This document shows positions 20,833-32,698 of a DNA stretch of 64,000 nucleotides, one piece after another (the stretch's first letter is position 1; the number at the start of each line of letters is the position of its first letter). The stretch is from Centroberyx gerrardi (lineage: Eukaryota > Chordata > Actinopteri > Beryciformes > Berycidae): assembly GCF_048128805.1 (NCBI RefSeq), contig NC_136006.1:1505783-1569782 (forward strand), written 5' to 3'. The notes under the pieces are model-generated. The model did not search any database. It had not been told where the DNA came from and saw only the letters and a list, made by a program, of their open reading frames with translations. The translations under genes and the position numbers were made by a program.

Positions 20833-22002
20833 CAGGGCCGGATCTACGCACAGGCATTCTAGGCACATGCCTAGGGCCTCCTTGCCACTAGGGGGCCCAG
20901 ACAGAGGGGTAAAGAATATCAACTGCCTACATTAAATAATGTTTAACACATATTTATTTTAAAATATTTTAAAAATATAAAAATCCGATCTAAAACTTTA
21001 TTTCAATGTTTATATATTTATTTATTCTATTTTTTTTTTAAAACATACACACGTTACATTAACGCCAAATGTGCGGGAAAAAGTATTTCCGGTTCAGTGG
21101 AGATCATCACTGTATGTTAGCAGCAGCGACATATAGGCTAACTGTTAGCAGCTTTTCGGTGGAGAGGGGCTTTACACAAGTTTCTCTCGGGCCCTTCAAA
21201 GTAGGGGTGGGCGGATCGATCCCAAAATATCGATACTACAGATACTACGTCTCGTTTTTGAAGATCGATTCTAGCGTCAATACGATCGATAGCAGTTTCA
21301 GTTTCAGTTTCTGTCGGGTTCAAGCAACCTGAACATTATTAAAACACACACAAAGAGAGAAGACACAGAGTTAGAGTTTTCTTCCTTGCAAGGGAGAACG
21401 GACGGAAACGTGCTCAGTTACACTTTCCAACCCGCTCTGAACCCGTCCCGCCGTCTCCTCTCTTTTTATTTCCTTAAGGTGGTTCCTAGTTACAAAAGGA
21501 TTGCAGCCCCTAAAGGGTGGGGGACACACGGGCTGAAATTCTCTACGTATCTTTTTCTAAACATGGTTACAAAGAAGTTCTCGTTTGTAGCAGGTGTCTT
21601 CATTCAGATCAAAGGCATAGTTGCGGCCTCCGCCTTCCTGTAGGAGTGTTTCTTATCTGCCTCCTCAATGCGGTCACCTCGACCCTGAGCCTGCCCGTGA
21701 GGCTTCGTGATATCTCTGAAAAACAGTTAACACATCCTCTCGCACAGACACACACACACACATATATAGCTCTCAAACAGTATAAGCAAATGTAGGATAA
21801 CTTCTATGTACAATTATTCCAACAGTTTCTCTCTTCTACGTTGTACCCATTTCATCAAAGAGTAGAACTGTCTGTGCAAACAACGTTCCGTTGTCGTGAA
21901 CACATCTTAGTGCCTGCATGCACTCTTTGCTTCTCCACTGCTGTTGTCGTACGCGAAAAGTACAGTCTGCCTAGTGTAATCTAGCCATTTAATCCGGCCT
22001 TG
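20833..22002. mobile_element. Candidate non-autonomous DNA transposon carrying a solo LTR
   Basis: The left end CAGGGCCGGAT and right end AATCCGGCCTTG form a short imperfect inverted repeat typical of some fish hAT elements, but no 8-bp target duplication is evident. Inside, from about 21202, a second repeat-like stretch begins AGGGGTGGGCGGATCGATC. The solo LTR sits within it. Confidence 0.45.
21312..21824 (-). mobile_element. Solo LTR of the endogenous retrovirus
   Basis: 513 bp with terminal TG...CA, flanked by the 5-bp duplication GTTTC (21307-21311 and 21825-21829). By eye it is identical to both LTRs of the provirus at the paralogous site in unit 2. On the minus strand it has a TATATA stretch and an AATAAA in the expected order. 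It represents LTR-LTR recombination that removed the proviral interior. Confidence 0.92.
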
Positions 22003-22544
22003 GCTGTGCCCACACCCCCTTATCCAGCCTGCAGACATCTATACTTGGACTTACTGGAGCCTTGGTACAGACACACACACATACAGAGGACAGTACATCA
22101 TTTTTGGTTTGAACAGCAGATGGCACTGAAGCACAAATGCATTCCTCAAATTTCGCTTAGTCAGGTCAAAGATTGAGTGACAGGCTTCTAAATTCCTCCC
22201 TCTGTGTGTAGAGATAGTGGAGAGGTACGTTGAGAGGTGTTGCACAATCAACTTATCAGTCGCCTCGTGAAAATGCAACATCTATTGAGTTATATATCAT
22301 TTAATGAATTCACTTCCATTACCATTAGAAGTGGGTGAATTGGGAGAGAAAAATGGTGAGTAGAGAGGGAGGATAGATTTGGAAGGGAGGAGTAGAGAAA
22401 AGAAGTCAAGGGGCGAGAAAAGAGGTGAGGAAGAAGAGAGATAGTGATGAAGATGAAGAGGATGATGCAAAGGAAGGAAGAGGGACATCAGTCTCCAAGA
22501 GACAGAATGAGAGAGAGGGAGGGAGGAAAAGAAGCAAAGGGAGG
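22003..22544. other. Upstream flank of TAAR A2
   Basis: Unassigned sequence, then a purine-rich GA tract from about 22325. No gene is recognised. The same stretch precedes A3. Confidence 0.5.
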
Positions 22545-22633
22545 AGAGAGATAAATCAGCTGTATGATAGAGAGCTTTGGTCAGAAAGCTGCCAGACCTC
22601 AGCAGCTTCTCCTCTCCTCCTCTCTCTCTGATG
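22545..22633 (+). promoter_or_regulatory. Conserved proximal block upstream of TAAR A2
   Basis: GATAAATCA with E-box CAGCTG at 22557-22562, then TTTGGTCAGAAAGCTGCCAG and a pyrimidine run up to the start codon. Conserved with the B and C genes although upstream sequence diverges. Role inferred. Confidence 0.38.
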
Positions 22634-23847
22634 ATGGAGACCCTGGAAGGAGGTGAACTCTGCTTTCCACAGCTCCTCAACACTTCCTGCAGGAAGCCAA
22701 CACGTCCTCACTCTGAGGCCATGCTCTTCTACATTCTGCTGTCCTCCATCTCTCTCATCTCTCTTCTCACTGCAGCTCTCAACCTGCTGGTCATCATCTC
22801 CATCTCCCACTACAGGTGGCCATAGATTTTGTCATGTACAAATCTTTATAAATCTGGTAGACTTACCAAAAGAAATGGCTGATAGACTAGAACAGAGGTA
22901 CTGTCACATCTTGGCCTCTGATGAGAAGAAAGAAGTTGTTAAACAATGCTTTTGTATTTTTATAATGCTTGATTTCTGTCACATCTACTGATCAGAAATA
23001 CTACTGATACTAATAGTATTAATGAATCTAATGCACCTTTCTCTCCAGGCAGCTCCACACCCCCACCAACCTCCTCCTCCTCTCCCTGGCTGTCTCAGAC
23101 TTCCTTGCAGGCCTCCTGATGCCGACTGAAATGCTCTATACAGAGGCCTGCTGGTTCCTGGGTGACCTCATGTGTGCTTTGTCTTTCTTTGTTGTCTTTA
23201 CCATCATCTCTGCCTCAGTAGGAAACATGGTGCTGATATCAGTCGACCGCTATGTGGCTATTTGTGACCCTCTGTGTTACCCCACCAAAATCACTCAGGG
23301 AAGAGTTAAAATCTGTGTTTGTCTGTGTTGGGTCTGTTCTGCTTTCTTTGGCAGTCTGATTCTAAATGATCACCTGAGAGAACCAGGCAGGTATAATTCC
23401 TGCGTTGGAGAGTGTGTGGTTGTCATCAACAACATTGCAGGAGCTGTTGACCTTGTTTTCACCTTTATTGGTCCCATTACTGTCATCATAGTTCTGTATA
23501 TGAGAGTATTTGTGGTGGCTGTGTCTCAGGCTCGTGCCATGCGATCCCACACTGTGGCTGTCACACTCCAGCGTTCAGTGACTGTAACTGCTAAGAAATC
23601 TGAGAGGAAAGCAGCCAGGACTCTTGGTATTGTCATTGTTGTGTTTCTAATATGCTTTTGTCCACATTACTTTGTCTCTCTCACAGGCCAGGAGAACGTG
23701 GCCCTTTTGGTCTTTCTGGTCTATTTTAACTCCTGTTTAAACCCTGTGGTCTATGCCTTTTTCTACCCCTGGTTTAGAAAATCTATTAAACTCATTGTTA
23801 CACTTCAGATACTGCAGCCTGACTCCTGTGAGGCCAACATACTGTAG
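22634..23847 (+). CDS. Trace amine-associated receptor A2, two exons, teleost olfactory type
   Basis: Exon 1 is 22634-22815, exon 2 is 23049-23847, 326 residues. The A type has three extra TM1 residues (LISLL) and one Leu fewer in TM2 than B and C. The intron is 233 bp with a canonical GT donor (AG|GTGGCC). Position 3.32 is Val110, Asp195 is at 5.42, DRY is at 127-129, and the fingerprint starts at residue 288. ECL3 is shorter than in B and C. TM7 has Y7.43 and Phe at 7.40. The protein is identical to A3 and differs from A1 only in TM6-TM7. Confidence 0.94.
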
Positions 23848-25277
23848 AGAGAGGCTGTGGAGAGAGTTAAATGAAACTTTTTCTATCAAGAATTTAAAAA
23901 AAAAACTCATTTGAGTCGTTCTTTGATTGCTATATTAATTTTCTTTGGTGTTGTTGTTTCCATCCTCAAAATATTTTTTGTAAGCACCATAAATGTTTTT
24001 AGGGAAGCACCCAGTTTCATGTAAGCTGCTAATTCAACATTGCATATGTATATCACAGAAAGTATGATATCTTTGCATTACCAAAGTTACTACAAACATT
24101 AAGAGTCGTTTCTTTTCTTCCAGAATACCAGTTTTGGGTTAAAGGCATGTTGTCTACATGCGATTAAATTCCTGGGCTGGCCTGGGCTTATGAAACATCA
24201 CATCTGTGACTCTTCCTAACGTTTGTCTGATCTGCCAGCTGATTTACAGTTTCAGATAAACCCACGGTGCTTTTGATCTTTTCACCTTATCTTTGGAGGC
24301 AGGACAGCCTTGTGGTTAGTGAGTTCATCTCCCAACTGAAGGGCCCAGAGTTGGAACTGCCTTGGCAAACCCCACTCTGCCTGAGCATGGAGAAGGATAG
24401 CAACTGTTGAGTTTTATGAAATATGCAGTGTTAGATTGTGTGCCTCTAATAGCACGTTTGGTCTGGAAGAAGTATTAGTTAAGAAAGAAGTATTCTACTC
24501 TTATTTCAATCTTTGTTTGCTGTACATTATTTATTTAATTGTTTTTCTCAATCCAGTCAGTCTTAAGCCCCATCAAATGTTTTTAGGTAAACACACACAG
24601 TGCAGAAGATGACAGCATCACTGTTCATTTTGGTTTTTTGACCGATCAGTGGACCAAGATACACAAACGATGTATAAATGAACACAATCAGATGAACAGT
24701 ATGGCCACAATTAACCAATGAACTTGAAAATGGGTGTGGCTTAACACAAAAAAACCTCCACACCTCTTGGTCCAATTATCGCAAAACTTGGTAGATGCAT
24801 TAATGGAAGAAAATTTCATGGAAATCGGTCAATAGAGGGCGCATCAAATGCCAAAAACAGGTGTGGTCTAACACGAATTAGATTATAACTCAAAACATGT
24901 TTGTACATTCATCACTTAACTTGCTAAATATGTTTCATAAAGCTGTTGAAACGTGTGTACAACTATTCTAAATTCAACCAATAGCGGGCACCACAAATGC
25001 CAGAAAAGTGAGAGGGCCTGGCATAAATTTTTCACAAATTCCTGTGAGATGGTAAGTTGTGTGCAAATGTTGCAGAGCAAATATTACCCCAATTGGCCTG
25101 ATAGGGGTGCTATAATTAATGGTCAAAATATACAACTACACCATGATTTACACAAAACTTGGTACACATATCCAGCTACCTTTGTGCTACACATTTTCCT
25201 CAGAACCACCAACCCATTCTCGTTCCCAACTCGTCTTGTATTGAAGCTTTGTCAAATCCCTTGGCGTGACTTTCACT
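23848..25277. other. 3' flank of A2: SINE-like relic and dispersed repeat
   Basis: Unit-2 counterpart of 1163-2592. The SINE-like relic is at about 24295-24425 and the AT-rich dispersed repeat at about 24545-25277. No gene is recognised. Confidence 0.55.
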
Positions 25278-25516
25278 AGCAGGGACCACGCCACAACAAT
25301 ATGTCATTTAAAGGTTTAATGGAAATTCCGAGGTATTGGATGTTGAGGACAAGTGAATGGATGTAAGGGGAGGGGTGAAGGTGGAAGGAGGATGTCGTCT
25401 GTTAGGCTGGTCTGGGAGGACGTACTGGAGACCGGGCGGAGGGAGACTCAGTGTGGGGGTTCCATCTCAGGCGTGTTCCCACCTGAGCTGATAACAGGCC
25501 CCCAAAAGAGTCAGAT

Positions 25517-26344
25517 TTAGATTGAGCTGAGTTGAGTGTGAGCTTGACGGAGATCGTTAAGATTGTTGCGGATATAGGAGCGATATGCCTGAGATGACCA
25601 GCGGCCAAGGACCTGGATGGTTTGATCCGAGATGCTCAGTCTGGCTGCTGTGGATGCTGCGCTGATGCGGAAGGAATGGCTCGAATAGTGTTCTGAAGAT
25701 ATGCCTGAAATGTGGAGGACTCTGTGTAAATGCTTCTGGAACCAGAATCGAGTGGTCATTTTTCCTGTTTCGGTGAGAAAGAGCGGGTGTTGAGGTGATG
25801 CCTCGGCGGCATACCTAGAGCTGATGTATTTGGCCAGCGGCTCGTATGGGCTGAGATAGGAGTCGAGGCGGAAAATGTAAATAGGGAAAGAAATTCCCAG
25901 CTGATCTGTTTTATTCCTTCGGAGCTTGAATATGAGAGAGTCGGAAGTGTGGATGGTTATATCAGATAGACTGGGATGACGAGAAGGATTATAGGCAGAT
26001 GAAGTCGGGGCAAATTTGGAGCACCTCAGGAAGCCTAAAAAAGCCAGCAGGAACATGGATTCTAGGGTCAAATCGACCATAGGGGATATGTAGCCTGAAC
26101 GTAGAGAACGGATGCAGAGGCTGAGAAGGTCAGAAGTGAGTGGCAAGCGTCTGGCTGGGAGAGCAGGTTCCTGTTTGCGCAAGCCTTTGATTAACATGGT
26201 AACATAGGAATGGGAGGTAGGAGGACAATGGAGGCCAGTGACTAGTTTGAAGAAGAAGTTGATTCCTGCTAAGTAGGTCTGGATGGTGGAGGACCGGATT
26301 TTTTGGACAGAATGAGCATGGGTGATAAAATTGCAGATAGACAT
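25517..26344 (-). CDS. Tyrosine recombinase of Ngaro-like element, copy 2
   Basis: 275 residues, open, with the catalytic Arg, HSFR, GRW and Tyr retained. Compared with copy 1, Glu next to the first catalytic Arg is Lys (LRCSKF). Its upstream context is altered by the 660-bp deletion, so expression as in copy 1 is unlikely. Confidence 0.8.
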   Translation of the reverse strand: MSICNFITHAHSVQKIRSSTIQTYLAGINFFFKLVTGLHCPPTSHSYVTMLIKGLRKQEPALPARRLPLTSDLLSLCIRSLRSGYISPMVDLTLESMFLLAFLGFLRCSKFAPTSSAYNPSRHPSLSDITIHTSDSLIFKLRRNKTDQLGISFPIYIFRLDSYLSPYEPLAKYISSRYAAEASPQHPLFLTETGKMTTRFWFQKHLHRVLHISGISSEHYSSHSFRISAASTAARLSISDQTIQVLGRWSSQAYRSYIRNNLNDLRQAHTQLSSI

Positions 26345-26409
26345 GACGTCCAGAGAGGGAAATGACAGCTGGTAGGTGGCGTGGTATGCCTTGAAACAAT
26401 TCCAGCCAG

Positions 26410-28501
26410 TTAGGTAGGCTGAGAGAGTGCTTGGGGGGGGACACCGACAGCTTTAGTCAGAAGGTTGGACAGGAAGGATTTTGCTTGTGGAATTATGCGA
26501 ATGGCATAATTGAGATGGCCAAGGAGGGCTAGTAGCTGGCGTTTGGTGCATCTGTCTGCCAGGAGATAATTCGACAGGAGCAGAGTGATGCGCTGTATTT
26601 TCTCTGAGGGCAGAGATGCCTGGAAGGAAATTGAGTCCAGGGTGATGCCTAAGAACTCAATGGATGTGCTAGGCCCTGAGGTTTTCTCCTCAGAAAGAGG
26701 GACACCAAGTTCTGAGAAAACTTTTGTGAGTGTAGTGAGCCCGAGGTGAGGAGGTGAGGCTGGTGGAGTGACGACGAGGAAATCGTCGAGAAGATGGAGT
26801 ATGTAAGGGAGTCTGTGGTTGTTAGTCAGGATCCAGCACAGGGCTTCTGAAAGAGAGTCGAAGATCCTAGGACTGCTTCTGCAGCCGAAGGTAAGGCGCA
26901 CAGAAAAATAATATGCACCTTTCCAGCAAACACCGAAAAAACGCCAGAAGTCTGGATGGATTGGCAAGACTTTGAATGCGCTGGTGATGGCTGCTTTAGA
27001 AAGCCAAGCTCCGCGTCCTGCTAAACGGATGAGGGTGATGGCATGGTCGATGGTTGCATATTGCATAGAGAAATCGGGACTAGGAATGACACTGTTGATG
27101 CTCGGAATGTGTGAGCCATGTGGGGAAGACAGGTCCATTATCAGCCTCTTTTTTCCGGAGTATTTCCGAGTGGCGACGCCTATTGGGCTGATGCGGAATA
27201 CTGGAAAAGGAGGATTGTCGAATGGGCCTATCATGAATCCTTCCTTGACTTCCTTGGCCAATAGGGTGTCGACAGTGTGAGGTTCCGCAAGAGCGGACTG
27301 AAGGTTGTGAGAGACGTGGGAAGTATCGGGAAGTACTTCTATACCTGGATGGAAACCATGTGTGAAGCCATCGATGAGAAAGTGAACGAACTGTCTATCT
27401 GGATGGTTTTGTAGAGCAGTGGCAAGGACATGTACCTTGGGAGAAGGGCGACAAACTGACGAAGCTGGCTGGGTGGGTGGAGCTGCTGTGGCTAGAGTGT
27501 AATTATTGGCACAAGGATAAAAAACATTTGGGTGTTGGGGATGGGGGGGGGGGGGGGGGGGACAGACCAGTTGGAAATGAAGGAGGAGGCTGGGAATAAC
27601 CGACTTGATTAGCCTGTGGCGGGACCCCTTGAGTTGCTGGAAGGGGCTCTCGTGCTGCTGTGTTGGCTGTGAAAGAAAAGGGGGGAGCGGAAGCCGTGTT
27701 GCTGTGAGCGGCTGAAGGAAGGGTAGAGGAAGGGATGATGGGATGAAAGGATGTATGTGCACAGGGATTTTGTGAAGCCTGCGAAGACAGGGATGAAAAG
27801 AAAGCTGAGATCAGCTGAGAGAAGTCTGAAACGGAGGGAGCAGGCACAGGGGGACATACGACCTGCCCCCCACCAGGGGGGGCTGATGATGCAGGCTGCG
27901 GCTGTGGCGGCGGAGGCTCTGTGACGTCACGCCTGACGACACGGGCGGTGGTTGGCTCTGGCGAGGAAGCCAGAAGAGCGGGAGGTACGGTGTTTGTTGT
28001 TGCTGTATTGATGGAGGCTGAATATAGTTTAAACAGTGTAGCTTTATTGTCGCCGCGGTGGAAGGGAATGCCTTTCCCTCTCAGGAAACATTGGAGGCGG
28101 GCGACGGTCCAGTCTCTGATGTCGGGCTCTGTTTGTGGACGAGGAGACTGCCGAGTGGAACATGAGGGCACACCGCGAGTGCGTTGTGGTGGATCGCCGA
28201 GGACTATAGGCCTACGTGAGGGGGGCTGCTGCCGATGAGAAGAGGGTTGGAGCCGGCTCCTACGACCATGGTTTTCGGCCCTCGCTGAAGGAGGAGAGGA
28301 GGCCTGAGATCTGCTGGGAGTCAGAAAGATCTCGTTGGTGGAGCTTGAGTGGAGAAGCCGACGGGGCCGTGGTACGTTAACCACTGAGCGCAGGCGACTC
28401 CGCTGGGGCGCTTGGCTGTGGTCTGGTTGAGGATAACCGGTTCCAAACAAGTCATCATCATCGTCTGAATCGGGTGGATTGAGCCGCAGTTCGGGATCCA
28501 T
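26410..28501 (-). pseudogene. Ngaro-like gag/RT pseudogene, copy 2
   Basis: Split into a gag-like frame (start MDPEL at 28501, running to 27503) and an RT frame (27762-26410). The break is at the G tract at 27543-27561 (19 G, and the following AGG present in copy 1 is missing). The RT frame keeps LLDDF, has the same motif-A Ala as copy 1, and then reads out of frame at the deletion, ending without RNase H. Confidence 0.8.
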
Positions 28502-28676
28502 GGTGAGTTGACTGTTTGCAATCAAATTTCTGAGTTTACTAATGCTGTCGAGCATTTAGGAGCGATGCACGGTCTGTCTGTTCTCGACAGATCTGAGACA
28601 AACGAGGCAGGATGGGTTGACCAGGTATAAGTAGGCTAGGCAGATGATTAGAGGTGTGGTTGAGGCGTGGCCCTGC

Positions 28677-28989
28677 TCCCGAACCTAAGTTAACTAATTA
28701 ACTTCATATGACGATGCAAAAGGTACCCTTTCGCGAACGCACTGGGTGCGTCCATGGTAAAACCTCTTGCAGCAGTATTGGACGCCTACAACTTTTTTTA
28801 GCAACAACACTAGTTAGGATATTATTTTAAGAAGCTCACTGATCTAAGGCCATGTATAGTAAATGTCATGGCCATATCCATCTGATTATCAACTTATCAC
28901 CCCATGGTAAGGATAAGCCACAAATCAGCTATGGAGACTGCCACCTACAAGCTCATAACAGGGTAATCTTCAGAGATATATGTAGGAAA
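28677..28989. other. Spacer up to the hAT insertion
   Basis: Counterpart of 6637-6955 in unit 1. No coding signal. The last eight bases (GTAGGAAA) are the left target duplication. Confidence 0.7.
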
Positions 28990-30245
28990 TAGGGCTGAAA
29001 CGATTCCTCGAGAAACTCGAGTAACTCGATTACTTACTTATTACTTTGCATCGAAGCTTCGTGTAATCCATATAACTATATACACACTCAGTGTTTCGCA
29101 CGGATGATTATTACTGTTGCACAACGCGCTGGAGAAAGAGAAAATAGCGAGGAGCGAAGAGAAGAGACAGGCCAGAGAAAACGACAGAAAGTGTCCAAAG
29201 TTTCGGATGCAGTGTTGCCAACTTGGCGACTTTGTCGCTAGACTTAGCGACTTTTCAGACCCCCCTGGCGACTTTATTTCTCAAAAGCGACTAGCGACAA
29301 ATCTGCCGACTTTTTCTGACCCTGGGAAGCAATGTTAATGTGTTGAATCCCAAAGCATTTGGCAATAAATTGGTTCGGCTGATGCCGGTTTTCTCTACTT
29401 GCTTGTCTAATCCAGAGAGGTCTGACGGTCACAGCGCTTCCCACACACAGCGTAGCTCCCTCCCTCCGCTGGGAGCAGGGACTGTAGGATAGAGTCCACT
29501 TGTAATTGCTACCGGCGTACGCCGAAACTGGCCCGGGTGGGCGGAGTCAGCACTTAATATTAAAACGGGATGAGATGAAGGCTAGTAAAGAATGCACGTT
29601 AATTATGGCTATATGTAATGGCTAGTTAAGAACGTAAATCAATATGGTGGCTAGTTATGATGTCCCTAAGTTAGCTAAGTTTTGCTCAAGAAAATAACCA
29701 CAGAAAATAAAATGCTGCAGTCAATTTGTGAAAGCCTGAGCTTCATTCATGTTATTATTATGATAGTCACACACACATACACACACACACACACACACAC
29801 GCACACACACACACACCTACTCCCCTCACAGTGATGCATAAAATACCCCAGAAAGCAAAATATCAGGTGGTGTAAGTAGCAATTGGAGCCTAAAATGCAC
29901 CAGTCCAATACAGCAGGTATATTCAGTTTAGTTTGATTGCAGTGAGTAGGGTCAGCAGGTGTAGGGCAACCCTTCAACATAGTAAATAAATGTACATTAG
30001 CCAGTCTTATGAACTTGTATGATATTTAGGCCTAGTAATAAATATCAATAATAATTATTATTTCACCTCGTTTTCAGTAAATCACAGTGTCGTATGGACA
30101 GCTTCGTGCGGACAGCTTTTCTCTTTTGTATATTTACTATTGCTCTTTAATAAAGCAAAAGTATTTCTTATCCGATTACTCGATTAATCGATGGAATAAT
30201 CGGTAGAATACTCGATTACTAAAATAATCGATAGCTGCAGCCCTA
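28990..30245. mobile_element. Non-autonomous hAT-type element, unit 2 copy
   Basis: 1,256 bp. Ends read TAGGGCTG inward on both sides and are flanked by the 8-bp duplication GTAGGAAA (28982-28989 and 30246-30253). No transposase frame. The interior has an inverted, GCGACTTT-rich segment (about 29213-29340) and a CA microsatellite (about 29768-29816). Near both termini are repeats of CTCGAGTAACTCGATTAC and AATCGAT type. Absent from unit 1. Confidence 0.88.
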
Positions 30246-30363
30246 GTAGGAAACTTAATCTGTAAAGAGATGGGTATTGAGGCAACAACATACTATAATC
30301 CTGACCATGTAGGACCATTCAGGAGGTTTGGGGGAGGCAGTAAAGTGCTTCAGAAACAGCAAT

Positions 30364-30955
30364 GTGTCAGGGGCAGGGATTAGGACCCAAATGCAGACAG
30401 TCGAGGCAGAGAGCTTTTCTGAAGCAAGAAGCTTTAATAGCTGAAACTTAGGCAGAGTACAAAACAGAAAATCCAAAAAGCAAAAACCGCAACAGGCTGG
30501 CAAATAAAGGAAGACAAAAACCAAACCTGGCCGGTAACAAGGCAGGAAGATTTCCACATGAAACACAGAATACAGAGCAGAAGGCGAAGCAGGTAACACG
30601 GAGAAACACAACAGACGAACTGGCAACCACACCATGGAACACAGACTATTAATACACACAGACTAACGGAGAAACGAGGAACAGCTGGCAGGAGGGAAAA
30701 GAGTCCGGGAGCTGATAGGTGGAAGCAGGCTGGTGAAGGGGGAACAAGGTAACAGGGCTAACGAGGGTGATGCAGGGCAGGTGTGGAGGGAAGGCGCACA
30801 GAAGGGAGGAAAGTCCGAGGACATCCGGTGGCTGGTGGGAGGATGGCAGGACTGGGGAGTGAAAGGAGTGGTTGACCAGGACACAGGGGCAGACAGGGGC
30901 AGATCATGGCAGACACAAGGGCTAGGGCTGAGAGGGGCAGATCATGGCAGACATT
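30364..30955. repeat. Dispersed repeat, unit 2 copy of 7067-7680
   Basis: Same TGTCAGGGGCAGGG start as in unit 1 but with a shorter GGGGCAGA-type tail. No credible coding sequence. Confidence 0.45.
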
Positions 30956-31528
30956 TCAGTCATGTGACCCTTTCAAAGCCCAGAGCTAGACTTGGCTTCT
31001 TGGAACTGAAGGTGACGTACAATACAAACTGTGCCTCCAAGTACATTAGGAACATCCATCTTGGGCATGGATCTCTTCAAAGCCCTGCATCTCGAGATTA
31101 ATGAAGTTGTTATTATAACTAAGGTTCAGGAACTAAGACCACGCCTCAAGCACACATTCAATTTCCTGCTCCACTCTATTTAAATGCACCTAACCATTAC
31201 CCTTTCTCTTTCTCGTATGTCTCAGTTCTCACATCCCTCCCCCCAAACCCCTTTTTTCTCCGTCTTTCATGCTGTTCTCCCTCAGTACAGGAACCACAGG
31301 TGGAAATGATGGAGCCAGAAGACTCCCCATCAGCGAGACAGTGCCCCCACCCTGAGTCCCAATTCCCTGAGTGCCTCGGCTGACCATCGACCCCAACTCA
31401 TCCGAACCCTCAATTCATCCCCTCGTCTCGACCCCTGATTCATCCCTCTATCCTCGACCCTTGTTTCATCCCTCCGTTCTCAACACCTCTCTCTCTCAAT
31501 AAACTGTCTAAATACATCTCATAGTGGC
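30956..31528. other. Spacer, possible old LTR, unit 2
   Basis: Counterpart of 7681-8254, with the same degenerate CTCGACC...TTCATCC phrases. Nothing further is recognised. Confidence 0.35.
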
Positions 31529-31828
31529 GTGGTCTTTGTTTGTGAAAAGATGCTTGTGTCACTACCAGTACACCCCCTACTGTCCCTGTACAGCACACTA
31601 CTGTTGACATACACTACAGAGACTGGAACAGTTACTGGCTTTGACCACAACATCACAGTGAGACCTGAGGTATGGCCTGTGCAGCAAAAGTTACGCCGTC
31701 CGCCCTTTGCTGTACGTGATGCAGTCTCCCAGCAGCTACAGAGATTGGAGAATGACTGTGTCATTGAACGCATCAATTCATCACCATGGACTCTCTGCCT
31801 AGCCTCCCTCATGCCCAACCCATGTTGA
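31529..31828 (+). pseudogene. Ty3/gypsy-like pol fragment, unit 2
   Basis: Protein identical to the 99-codon fragment at 8255. Retained by duplication rather than by independent insertion. Confidence 0.65.
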
Positions 31829-32612
31829 CCAAATGGTGAACCAAAGTGACCTGGATCTCATCTGAGATAACTGTTCTCCTGGCTCTTCTTTGTCCTCGTC
31901 CTCCTCTTCCTCCTCTTCCTGTCACTCCTCTTCCTCTAGCTGTCGGTGCAACATTGTTCTCAAACACAAGAGAGCTCACCTGTGGCCTTTTTTATAGAGC
32001 TAAAGCTCTGATTTCTGAGTGAACAATTCAGATATTAATATTTATATGTGTGATGAGTGGATGTTGCCAATTGGTAAATGAATTTAAGCATTTGGGATGG
32101 CAGTGCTCCAAATGAACACATGTGATTTTAGTTTTTGAATACTGTGCTAATGTAGAGAATGAGGGAAAACTACACAGTAGTTACTGTGTGTTGTGTTTTG
32201 CAAAAAGTGTGATTGAGAATTGCAAACTGAGTGAAAAGCAGAAAATGTGCTTGTAGGTTTGCAGACTTGGTTTAGGGATTTGATACATGAGTTTCAGGTT
32301 TTAGTGATTGTGTCCCAAGTTCCAGTTTTAGTGTGTAAACAATTGTGGAAAAACTGTAATGTCACAATGCTGAACCCATCATTGCATATGGGATTAGGAA
32401 GGGACGAGGAGAAGGGAAATCAGAGCAGGGAGGTAAAGGTGATGAAGAGAGGTGAAGGAGAGAGGGAGTGATGAAGATGAAGATGAAGAGGATTGTTCCA
32501 GAAGGCAGTGAGGCAGGGATTGAGGGAGGAGGCACCAGTCTGTAGAGAGAAAGAGTGAAAAAGAGATGAAGGGATGGAGAGACAGAAAGAGTGAAAGAAG
32601 GGAGGGAGGAAA
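31829..32612. other. Upstream flank of TAAR B2
   Basis: Counterpart of 8555-9339. The GATGAAGAT run is shorter by two triplet pairs than in unit 1. No gene is recognised. Confidence 0.5.
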
Positions 32613-32698
32613 GACATAAATCAGCTGTGTGATAGAGAACTTTGGTCAGAAAGCTGCCAGACCTCAGCAGCTTCTCCTCTCCTCCTCTCTCTCTGATG
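32613..32698 (+). promoter_or_regulatory. Conserved proximal block upstream of TAAR B2
   Basis: ACATAAATCA with E-box CAGCTG at 32622-32627, as upstream of B1. Role inferred. Confidence 0.35.

Larger units (their letters stand above)
1..22688 (+). repeat. Tandem segmental duplication, unit 1 (three TAAR genes plus transposons)
   Basis: The first bases of the window recur nearly unchanged at 22689 and at 54178. Gene order, flanks and most transposons of this unit are repeated in the next one. The unit holds TAAR genes A1, B1 and C1, an intact-frame Ngaro-like element, LINE and BEL relics, a MITE and a solo LTR. The phase of the boundary is arbitrary because the window edge defines it. Confidence 0.93.
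25278..28676 (-). mobile_element. Ngaro/DIRS-type retrotransposon, copy 2 (internally deleted)
   Basis: Same ends as copy 1. The stretch equivalent to 3751-4410 of copy 1 is missing and replaced by 11 bp at about 26437-26447. This removes all of RNase H and the start of the overlapping recombinase frame. The poly-G tract differs in length and also breaks the frame. Confidence 0.75.

Noticed and set aside
29768-29816. CA microsatellite and other short repeats as a CRISPR-like or regulatory array
   Set aside because: Simple dinucleotide repeat inside a hAT element. No spacer structure anywhere in the window.
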